Source: Achromobacter ruhlandii
GTDB taxonomy: Bacteria > Pseudomonadota > Gammaproteobacteria > Burkholderiales > Burkholderiaceae_B
Direction of reading: 5' to 3'
Assembly (NCBI RefSeq): GCF_902859695.1
Contig: NZ_CADIJL010000012.1
Location: 62,001-126,000 of the forward strand
Length of the DNA: 64,000 nucleotides
The position numbers and the translations under genes are program-made. Position 1 is the stretch's first letter; each line of letters starts with the position of its first letter. The notes beneath the pieces are model-generated. The model did no database searches. It was not told the DNA's origin and was given only the letters and a program-made list of their open reading frames with translations. Positions 57,738 through 64,000 of the stretch are shown here, one piece after another.

Positions 57738-58163
57738 CTAGTCGCCCTTGCGGCAGACCGGCGTGGCGCTCTGGATCGAGGCGCGCGCGGCGGCGATCTC
57801 GGCCGCGTCCCAGCGACCCTGGCCAAGGACCGTGATGGTGACCTTGGCCTTGGCCGGACCGTCGGACTCGGCCGCGATCAATTCGAGGATCTTGGCGGTT
57901 TCGCCCACTTTGTAGACCTGCACCTCGTCGGGCGCGCCCTTCTCGCCCAGGACGTGTTTCCAGGCGTAGGCGACGTTGTAGGGGTGCTGAACATTGACGT
58001 GGCACGTGCGCACGTATTCGCCGGCCCGGCGGAACGCCGCCTGGTAGTTGGTGTCCACGCTGAACGTCTCTTTCAGCACGGTCTCGGACTCGTACACGCC
58101 GGTGCTGGCGCACCCGCCCAGCAAAGCCATCAACGTGACGCCCACCCACACAGACTTGCGCAT
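57738..58163 (-). CDS. Small lipoprotein, unknown
   Basis: 141 residues from the ATG at 58163. A lipoprotein signal ends in lipobox LGGC (acyl Cys about residue 18). The mature part has two further cysteines (RTCHVNV and TPVCRKGD) that could form a disulphide. The family is not recognised. It is followed closely by the membrane protein at 57320-57733, suggesting a joint envelope role. Confidence 0.78.
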   Translation of the reverse strand: MRKSVWVGVTLMALLGGCASTGVYESETVLKETFSVDTNYQAAFRRAGEYVRTCHVNVQHPYNVAYAWKHVLGEKGAPDEVQVYKVGETAKILELIAAESDGPAKAKVTITVLGQGRWDAAEIAAARASIQSATPVCRKGD

Positions 58164-58291
58164 GATTCTTCCTGCCATCGGATTCGGATTCCCGCGATTA
58201 TGCCAGCGGCCGCAAAAAGGCCACGCCCGAAATGCCGCAACATTTCCGCGTGGCCCTGAACGCGCCCGGGCGCGTGGAACGCCCGGCACCC

Positions 58292-58423
58292 TTATTTAGT
58301 CGCGGCGCCCTCGATCTTTTCACCACCGCGCTGGATGTCCTTGCCAGCCCCCGCGACGGTATTGCAGCCCGCCGACATGGCGGCAATCGAAAGCAGCATG
58401 ACGAGAATCACTTTGTTCTTCAT
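58292..58423 (-). CDS. Entericidin A/B family lipoprotein (second copy)
   Basis: 43 residues from the ATG at 58423 with AGGAG eight bases upstream. Lipobox MSAGC, mature start CNTVAGAGKDIQRGGEKI. It shares the CNTVAGxGKD core with the copy at 19830-19961 but differs in the C-terminus (EGAATK). Its neighbours are unrelated, and no entericidin partner lies next to it. Confidence 0.85.
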   Translation of the reverse strand: MKNKVILVMLLSIAAMSAGCNTVAGAGKDIQRGGEKIEGAATK

Positions 58424-58594
58424 GGAGCATCTCCTATCGAGGCGTGGAAACCGACGCCAGCATACCGCAAAGGCCGCCATTTGCGCAGATGCCGGTGACC
58501 AACCCCGCCGCCGACCAGGCGGTCACATGACCGCGCCGCGCGCGGCTTTCGCGCAGCTGTCGCGTATTTGGCGGCAATGGATTAGGATGCGCTA

Positions 58595-58954
58595 ATGACC
58601 AAGAAACACGTATCGGAAAACAGCGGCGGCTCGCCTGTCGCCTGGGGCTGGGAGCAGCCACAGTGCCGCGGACAGGCGGCATTGGCCCTCTTCATCGACG
58701 ATCTGCATCGCATCCTCCAGGCGCACGCCGCCGGCCAGCTCGCTGCCAGCAGCACCCTGGCCGACGCCCAGGAGCAGGTCGACGACCTGCTGGCCCGATA
58801 CAACGAGATAGCCGGCGCGCCCGAGATCTTCCTCGGCCAGTCGGTGCAACTCAAGGAAGGTGTCGACCGCAGCGGCGTCTCGCATACAGTACCTATTTTT
58901 TCCGCACGCCTGAAGCAGTCGCTGGTCGCGATGCTTGGACAAGGCCCCGGCTGA
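58595..58954 (+). CDS. Hypothetical protein
   Basis: 119 residues; AGGA lies seven bases before the ATG. The central helical part (about residues 25-75, ALFIDDLHRILQAHAAGQ and DAQEQVDDLLARYNEI) looks amphipathic, with no signal peptide or membrane helix. I do not recognise a family. It is followed by another unknown gene 57 bases later on the same strand, so they may be co-transcribed. Confidence 0.6.
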   Translation: MTKKHVSENSGGSPVAWGWEQPQCRGQAALALFIDDLHRILQAHAAGQLAASSTLADAQEQVDDLLARYNEIAGAPEIFLGQSVQLKEGVDRSGVSHTVPIFSARLKQSLVAMLGQGPG

Positions 58955-59011
58955 CACAACGCCCCCTGGCCGCCACCCAGAACAGCGCAAACAAGAGAGG
59001 GAGACCGCAGT

Positions 59012-59413
59012 ATGAATACAGACAATGTCGTAGAGTTTCTCCGCCTGCTGTCGCTGGATGTCTCGCTGGGCGCCGCCGCCCAGCACGCCGCGAGCCAGGC
59101 GGATGCGCCTCTGGCGTTGGCCCGGCTGGCCACCGCGCACGGCTTGCCTTGCAGCGCCTCGGACTGGTCGATATTCGCCCGCGATTGCCTGGACGCCTCG
59201 GACGAGGCGCCCGCCAGCGTCCTTCCGCGCGACGCCAAGATCTGGCAATTGGTGCAGGATCCCGGCCAGGGCACCAGCGTGCCGGCCAGCGCCGTCACCC
59301 GCGTCATCGGCATCATCACGCAGCCTGATGGCCCGGCGGTCGTCGGCCATGTGGTCAACGATCTCGCGCCACGCCCGCCGCAGGGCGCGTCGTCCTATCC
59401 GCGCGGCTCCTGA
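59012..59413 (+). CDS. Hypothetical protein with a Nif11-like N-terminal helix pair
   Basis: 133 residues, GAGAGGGAGA upstream. The first 50 residues (VVEFLRLLSLDVSLGAAA, ALARLATAHGLPCSASDW) follow the pattern of Nif11 leader-type domains: a helix, a short loop, a second helix with A-x(2)-G, then an acidic end. The rest is Pro/Gly-rich and unremarkable. No peptide-modification genes are nearby, so a RiPP precursor role is doubtful. It converges with the flavoprotein gene with a six-base gap. Confidence 0.55.
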   Translation: MNTDNVVEFLRLLSLDVSLGAAAQHAASQADAPLALARLATAHGLPCSASDWSIFARDCLDASDEAPASVLPRDAKIWQLVQDPGQGTSVPASAVTRVIGIITQPDGPAVVGHVVNDLAPRPPQGASSYPRGS

Positions 59414-59419
59414 CGCGGC

Positions 59420-60703
59420 TCAGCGTCCCGCCAGGAAATCCGCCACACCCGCCGCGGCGACCACGCCGCTGGCCATGCAGGCGGTCAACAGGTAGCCGCC
59501 CGTCGGCGCCTCCCAATCCAGCATTTCCCCCGCGCAGAACACGCCGGGCGCGGCCCGCAGCATCAGGCCGGGCGTCAGCGCCTCGAAGCTGACGCCGCCC
59601 GCCGTGCTGATGGCCTCGTCCATCGGCCGCGGGCGTTCCAACCGCAATGGCAGCGCCTTGACCAGCCGGCCCAGGCGTTCGGGATCGCGGAAGTCCTCCG
59701 CCCCGGCACACTCGCGCAACAGGCCCGCCTTGACACCCGTCAGCCCCAGCCGGCTCTGCAGATGGCTCGACATCGAGCGCGCGCCGCGTGGGTGGGTCAC
59801 CGCCGCCAGTACCTTTTCCTGCGTCCAGCCGGGCGCGAGGTCCAACAGCGCGAGGGCGTGACCGGCGGACTCGATCCGGTCGCGCAAGGACGCCGACAAG
59901 GCATAAACCAGGCTGCCCTCGATGCCGTTTTCCGTGACCACGAATTCGCCCTGGCGCGCCGGCCCGGGGCCAGCCTCCCCCACGCAACGCAAGGTCACGG
60001 ATTTGACCGGCTGCCCGGCATGGCGTTGGCGGAAGTGCTGGGACCAGGCCACCTCGAAGCCGCAGTTGGCGGCGCGCAATGGCGCCGTGGCGATGCCGTG
60101 CGCGGCCAGCCCCGGCAACCAGGCGCCGTCCGACCCCAGCTTGGCCCAACTGCCCCCGCCCAGGGCCAGCACTACGGCATCGGCCGCCAGCGCCAGTGCA
60201 CCCTCGGGGGTATCGAAATGCAGTTCGGCCGCCCCAGGCGCAATGGCCGGCGGCCAGCCCAGCCAGCGATGGCGCATGTGAAAGCGCACGCCGCTGGCGC
60301 GCAGCCGGGCCAGCCATGCCCGCAGCAGCGGCGCCGCCTTCATCTCCGCGGGAAAAACACGGCCCGACGAGCCCACGAAGGTCTCGATGCCGAGTTGCCG
60401 CGCCCAGTCGCGCAAGCCGGTCGCATCGAGTTCGCGCAGCCAAGGCTCGATCAGCGCGGCCCGCTCGCCATAGCGCGCCAGGAACGGCGCCGCGGCTTCG
60501 CTATGCGTCAGGTTCAAGCCACCACGGCCCGCCATCAGGAACTTGCGCCCCACCGACGGCATCGCGTCGTACACATCGACCTGCGCGCCGCGCGCGGCCA
60601 GCTTCTCGGCCGCCATCAGCCCCGCCGGTCCGCCGCCGATCACGGCCACGCGCCTGCCGCACGGATTCTGGGCGCGATGGGAGGAATGCGGATCGGAAGG
60701 CAT
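59420..60703 (-). CDS. NAD(P)/FAD-dependent oxidoreductase, HI0933-like (BaiN/PP4765 type)
   Basis: 427 residues from the ATG at 60703; a longer frame to 61078 overlaps a terminator and adds no family sequence. The dinucleotide-binding motif VAVIGGGPAGLMAAEKL is at the start, followed by MPSVGRKFLMAGRGGLNLTHSE, a signature of this flavoprotein family. The C-terminus has FCAGEMLDWEAPTGGYLLTACMASG. The closest group is TIGR03862-type. The exact reaction is not established; related BaiN works on bile acids, which is unlikely here. Confidence 0.88.
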   Translation of the reverse strand: MPSDPHSSHRAQNPCGRRVAVIGGGPAGLMAAEKLAARGAQVDVYDAMPSVGRKFLMAGRGGLNLTHSEAAAPFLARYGERAALIEPWLRELDATGLRDWARQLGIETFVGSSGRVFPAEMKAAPLLRAWLARLRASGVRFHMRHRWLGWPPAIAPGAAELHFDTPEGALALAADAVVLALGGGSWAKLGSDGAWLPGLAAHGIATAPLRAANCGFEVAWSQHFRQRHAGQPVKSVTLRCVGEAGPGPARQGEFVVTENGIEGSLVYALSASLRDRIESAGHALALLDLAPGWTQEKVLAAVTHPRGARSMSSHLQSRLGLTGVKAGLLRECAGAEDFRDPERLGRLVKALPLRLERPRPMDEAISTAGGVSFEALTPGLMLRAAPGVFCAGEMLDWEAPTGGYLLTACMASGVVAAAGVADFLAGR

Positions 60704-60799
60704 GGAAACGGGATTCAGGATGACCAGGGCGGGACGAACCGCCGGGGCTGCGATTGTCGCATGGGACGGCCACGCCTCCTGCCGCAGCGGGCGTCGGAT

Positions 60800-60829
60800 A
60801 AAAAAATGCCCCGCGCGGGGCATTTTTTT
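60800..60829. terminator. Palindromic bidirectional terminator
   Basis: AAATGCCCCGCG and CGCGGGGCATTT form a self-complementary stem with A and T runs on both sides. It lies about 110 bases past the stop of the minus-strand gene at 60940 and before the flavoprotein start at 60703. Confidence 0.9.
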
Positions 60830-60939
60830 ATCGTTGCGGCCAAGCCTTTGATATTGCTGCGATATCGCGACATGCGCAACGCCTATCCCAAGGCTTGTCC
60901 ACAGTCGCTGTGGGTAACCGGCCTCCTGACCCGCGGGGC

Positions 60940-61284
60940 CTAGGCGTTGCCCGCGGCCTGCATGGGACCCGGCCAGGGCTCGGCATCGAGCTGAAAGCGC
61001 AATTCCTGGTATTCGCCATCGACCGCCACCGAGCGCAGCAGCCCCGCGCCCAGGGCCTGCCCCAAAGCGCGGCGGCACAGGGTCTCGGGGTCATCCGGCA
61101 GGGACTGGAACACCCCATCTGGAATGCGCAGCCGCAACAACGCCCGGGGATCGCCCTGCTCGGCAGGCCGGCCGATATGGATGTGGGCGGGATAGCCGTG
61201 CGGGCACCAGATGCCCACGTGATACTTGCCTTCGGTGCCGGTATCGGCGACGTAGCCGGGATGATCGTATTTTGCCGTGCCCAT
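60940..61284 (-). CDS. Hypothetical protein
   Basis: 114 residues from the ATG at 61284, which has a strong AGGAGG seven bases upstream. The N-terminal third is His- and Gly-rich (YHVGIWCPHGYPAHIHIGRP), with six His or Cys residues in 25, so metal binding is possible. The rest is ordinary (PDDPETLCRRALGQALGAGLL). There is no signal peptide, membrane helix or recognised family. It is isolated between two terminators. Confidence 0.65.
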   Translation of the reverse strand: MGTAKYDHPGYVADTGTEGKYHVGIWCPHGYPAHIHIGRPAEQGDPRALLRLRIPDGVFQSLPDDPETLCRRALGQALGAGLLRSVAVDGEYQELRFQLDAEPWPGPMQAAGNA

Positions 61285-61417
61285 GGACCCTCCTCGTGTG
61301 CGCGGCGGACGCGCGCGCTTGAGCCATGGTAGCGCAGCGCCCGGCCCCTGTGCGGCCGGCGCCCCCCGGGAAACTCCGGACTGGAACGATGGCTTGATGC
61401 AAGGCAAGCGCGGGACG

Positions 61418-61449
61418 AAAAAAAACCGCGACGAGCGTCGCGGTTTTTT
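61418..61449 (-). terminator. Terminator after tRNA-fMet
   Basis: On the minus strand ACCGCGAC, a GCTC loop and GTCGCGGT are followed by T residues. It sits about 60 bases past the 3' end of the tRNA (61511). Flanking A residues on the other side make it usable in both directions. Confidence 0.88.
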
Positions 61450-61510
61450 CTGCTGGGCGGGCGGCGGGCCTGGATTGCGGACCGCGCCGGGCGCCGATGC
61501 TGCTTGAATC

Positions 61511-61587
<77 letters not shown>

Positions 61588-61607
61588 TCTGATGTGTGAA
61601 TCATACA

Positions 61608-61988
61608 TCATTTTGAAATGTTGTGCAGCGCACCGAGGCGATTCGGCGGATTATTTTTGCCCACAAGGCGCCGCAGGCAGCGGGCGAAGGCCAAGATCCA
61701 CGCCTTTGCGCCGGGGGCTTGCAGGCAGATCAGTTGCGCCTTCCCGAGCGCCGTCACGGTCAGCGTCCCCCGCTCCGGAAGGAAGAAGCTCTCGCCCGCA
61801 TGCAGGCGCGTGGGCGGCGGCAAATACGTGCCTGGCGGCAGTTCCGAGCGGTAGGCGGGCTCGGCCACCAGCACGCGGCCGCTGACGCAGATGACCGTTG
61901 CGCCGCCCCGCAGGCGCAGCTGGCGGCTGGCGCCGGACGGGAGATCGAAACGTTGCGAATGCGGGTCGGGTGCGGGAAAAAGGGCCAT
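61608..61988 (-). CDS. DUF2917 family protein
   Basis: 126 residues from the ATG at 61988 with GGAG six bases upstream; an ATG two codons earlier is too near that site. The core LRLRGGATVICVSGRVLVAE and GESFFLPERGTLTVTALGKAQLIC has the beta-rich DUF2917 pattern (a small cupin-like sheet). The function is unknown. It lies upstream of tRNA-fMet on the same strand and divergent from the MocR-type regulator, whose regulation it may follow. Confidence 0.82.
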   Translation of the reverse strand: MALFPAPDPHSQRFDLPSGASRQLRLRGGATVICVSGRVLVAEPAYRSELPPGTYLPPPTRLHAGESFFLPERGTLTVTALGKAQLICLQAPGAKAWILAFARCLRRLVGKNNPPNRLGALHNISK

Positions 61989-62156
61989 GGTCATCTCCAA
62001 TCTGATGCCCACAGTCTGCGCCCGCCCTGCTTTGCGCAACAGCCACACAATTTGCCTTTCTGTACCGATGCAGGCTATCAGTTTTGGCACTGTTATGGTG
62101 TACTTTGCGGAAATCTGTGCCTACCTCAACCTACCCTCGGGGAGCATGATCGGCGC

Positions 62157-63596
62157 ATGGACCCGCAACCGCTATATCTACGCCTGGCGAACCACTACCG
62201 GCGCGCCATCCAGACCGGGGTCCTGGCCCCGGCGCAGCGCATGCCGTCGGTGCGCACCCTGGTACGCACCCACCATGTCAGCCTTTCGACCGCGCTGCAG
62301 GCCTGCCGGCTGCTCGAAGACGATGGCCTGATCGAGGCCCGCCCCCGCTCAGGCTATTTCGTCCTCAAGCCGCGCCGCAACAGTATCCCGCCGGTCAACG
62401 AGCCGGACATCCGCCAGGCGCTGGGCACCGCCCAGTATGTCGGCATCCATGACCGCGTGTCGGACTTCGTGGCGAAGTGCGAAGCCCACCCCGTCAGCGC
62501 CAACTTCGCGCTGGCCGCCGCGGTGCCGCAAGCGTATCCGATGGAGGAACTCAAGCAGGCCATGATCCGCACCCTGCGGCAGTCGCCGCAAGTGCTGGTC
62601 AGCCCGGTGCCGCCGCAAGGCCATCCGCTGTTGCGCACGGTGCTGGCGCGGCGCGCCCTGGCCAACGGCATCAATGCCACGCCCGACGACGTCATCGTCA
62701 CGCACGGCTGCATCGAGGCCCTCAACCTGGCGCTGCGCGCGGTGGCGCGTCCGGGCGACACCATCGCGGTCGAATCCCCCACCTACTTCGGCCTGCTGCA
62801 GATCCTGGAAAGCCTGGGCATGCGCGCGCTGGAAATCCCCACCAGTCCGCAACACGGCCTGTCCATCGAGGCACTGGACCTGGCCTTCCAGACCCACGGC
62901 AACATCCGCGCGGTGGTGGTGGTGCCCAACTTCCAGAATCCGCTGGGCTGCGTCATGCCCGACGCCGAAAAGGCCCGCCTGGTGGCCCTGTGCGAGCGCC
63001 AGCAGGTGCCCCTGATCGAAGACGACACCTACGGCGCCCTGAACGATGACGACACGCCGCTGGCGGCAGCCAAGTCCTGGGATCCGACTGGCAATGTCAT
63101 CTATTGCTCGTCGCTGCACAAGACGCTCGCGCCGGGCATGCGGCTGGGCTGGTTGCTGGGCGGGCGCTGGAAAGCGCGCATCGCCATGCTGAAGTTCGCG
63201 CAGAGCCGGCCCAACGAACCGCTGGCGCAAATGGCGGTGGCCGAATACCTCGGCTCGCGCGCGTACGACCGGCACCTGACACGGCTGCGCCGACAACTGA
63301 AAATGCAGCGCGACCAGACCGCCGAAGTCATCGCCGCGCATTTCCCGCGCGGCACGCGCCTGAGCATGCCCACGGGCGGCATGCTGCTGTGGGTGGAGAT
63401 GCCGGATGGCCGTTCCGGGCTGGAGGTATTCGAGGCCGCGCTGCGGCAGGGCATCCGCGTGGCGCCCGGCGCCATGTTCTCGAACAGCACGCGCTACAAC
63501 CATTTCCTGCGCATCAGTTGCGGCCAGCGCCACACACCAGAGATCGCGCGGGCGCTGGCCACGCTGGCGCGCATCGTCGCGGAGCGCCAGCCATGA
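62157..63596 (+). CDS. MocR/GntR-type regulator with aminotransferase domain
   Basis: 479 residues from the ATG at 62157. A GntR winged helix (about residues 1-75, LANHYRRAIQTGVLAPAQRMPSVRTL) is fused to a class I aminotransferase domain. The PLP lysine is in SSLHKTLAPGMRLGW, and the PNFQNPLGCV block positions the cofactor. Such proteins sense PLP or amino compounds and act mainly as transcription factors. It overlaps the DedA start by four bases (ATGA). Confidence 0.9.
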   Translation: MDPQPLYLRLANHYRRAIQTGVLAPAQRMPSVRTLVRTHHVSLSTALQACRLLEDDGLIEARPRSGYFVLKPRRNSIPPVNEPDIRQALGTAQYVGIHDRVSDFVAKCEAHPVSANFALAAAVPQAYPMEELKQAMIRTLRQSPQVLVSPVPPQGHPLLRTVLARRALANGINATPDDVIVTHGCIEALNLALRAVARPGDTIAVESPTYFGLLQILESLGMRALEIPTSPQHGLSIEALDLAFQTHGNIRAVVVVPNFQNPLGCVMPDAEKARLVALCERQQVPLIEDDTYGALNDDDTPLAAAKSWDPTGNVIYCSSLHKTLAPGMRLGWLLGGRWKARIAMLKFAQSRPNEPLAQMAVAEYLGSRAYDRHLTRLRRQLKMQRDQTAEVIAAHFPRGTRLSMPTGGMLLWVEMPDGRSGLEVFEAALRQGIRVAPGAMFSNSTRYNHFLRISCGQRHTPEIARALATLARIVAERQP

Positions 63597-64000
63597 ACCC
63601 GCAGCTGCACCAGTTCATCGTCGACTACGGCCTGTGGGCCGTGCTGGGCGGCACGCTGCTCGAAGGCGAAAGCGTGGTGGTGCTGGCGGGATTCCTGTCG
63701 CACCAACGCCTGCTGCATCTGCCTTATGTAATGCTGTGCGCGTTCGCCGGTTCGTTCATCGCCGACCAGGGCCTGTTCTACCTGGGCCGGCGCTACCGCG
63801 AACACCGCTACGTCCAGCGGATCCGCGCCCAGCCGGCGTTCGGCAAGGCATTGGCGGCGATCGACCGCTATCCGCACGGATTCATCCTGGCGCTACGCTT
63901 CCTGTATGGCCTGCGCACGGTGGGGCCGGTGGCGCTGGGCGTATCGCAGGTTTCGCCCATGCGCTTCCTGGCGCTCAACGCCATCGCCGCGGCCATCTGG
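63593..64000 (+). CDS. DedA family membrane protein, N-terminal part
   Basis: 136 codons are present and the gene continues beyond the window. The N-terminus is WAVLGGTLLEGESVVVLAGF, where the acidic Glu in the first helix is typical of DedA/VTT proteins, and ALRFLYGLRTVGPVALGVSQ carries the conserved Arg residues. DedA proteins flip lipid carriers or act as proton-dependent transporters. It is translationally coupled to the MocR-type gene. Confidence 0.85.
   Translation, partial: MNPQLHQFIVDYGLWAVLGGTLLEGESVVVLAGFLSHQRLLHLPYVMLCAFAGSFIADQGLFYLGRRYREHRYVQRIRAQPAFGKALAAIDRYPHGFILALRFLYGLRTVGPVALGVSQVSPMRFLALNAIAAAIW

Overview
The window is about 64 kb of GC-rich (roughly two-thirds G+C), densely coding bacterial chromosome. 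A Bordetella/Achromobacter-type member of the Alcaligenaceae (Burkholderiales) is the best fit. Support comes from a BpH3-like H-NS protein, a globin-coupled diguanylate cyclase whose key residues align with BpeGReg at a constant offset, an ATCase with an N-terminal extension, the recA-recX and sucCD layouts, and a hemCDXY cluster. I see no phage, insertion sequence, rRNA or CRISPR array. One tRNA is present (initiator Met).

Layout. 1-6250: glycolate oxidase genes (glcD and a partial glcE), a D-lactate-dehydrogenase-like flavoprotein, a DAHP synthase (aroG) behind what reads as a complete aromatic amino acid attenuator, and tldD. 6251-7020: an A+T-richer gap, then an H-NS gene. 7491-12308: a DUF4136 lipoprotein, pepN, fbp and a small lipoprotein. 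12462-16660: alaC-hom-thrC on the minus strand, with copies of one GC-rich repeat directly after the alaC and hom stop codons. 16993-19961: an Mth938-like protein, bcp, a PIN-PhoH ATPase and an entericidin-like lipoprotein. 20003-28736: a divergent uptake and catabolism cluster. Its minus arm has an SDR, livG, livF, a fused LivH-LivM permease, a Dabb protein and an FAH-family hydrolase. Its plus arm has a cupin, a periplasmic binding protein, an SDR and an IclR regulator. 28737-33908: ppa and hemY-hemX-hemD-hemC. 33918-38477: a 40-residue membrane protein, two TerC paralogues, sucD, sucC and a DUF2889 protein. 38620-42591: a large Pls/PosA-type peptide synthetase. 42758-46154: metE and divergent metR. 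46213-48321: recX and recA with a perfect LexA box. 48497-52595: a TctDE-type two-component pair and an MHS-family transporter. 52643-54293: an orphan structured RNA candidate between terminators, a small membrane protein and rdgC. 54381-58423: the heme-globin diguanylate cyclase, pyrB, a membrane protein and two lipoproteins. 58595-64000: two unknown proteins, a flavoprotein, a small protein, tRNA-fMet, a DUF2917 protein, a MocR-type regulator and the start of a DedA protein.

Most of the window is core metabolism and housekeeping: aromatic and aspartate-family amino acids, heme, the TCA cycle, one-carbon/methionine metabolism, pyrimidines and DNA repair. The least ordinary parts are the aroG leader, the Pls/PosA synthetase, the divergent catabolic cluster, the possible small RNA near 52.8 kb, and small proteins that a length cutoff would miss. 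All functional calls rest on reading motifs and family resemblance by eye; no database search or folding program was run.
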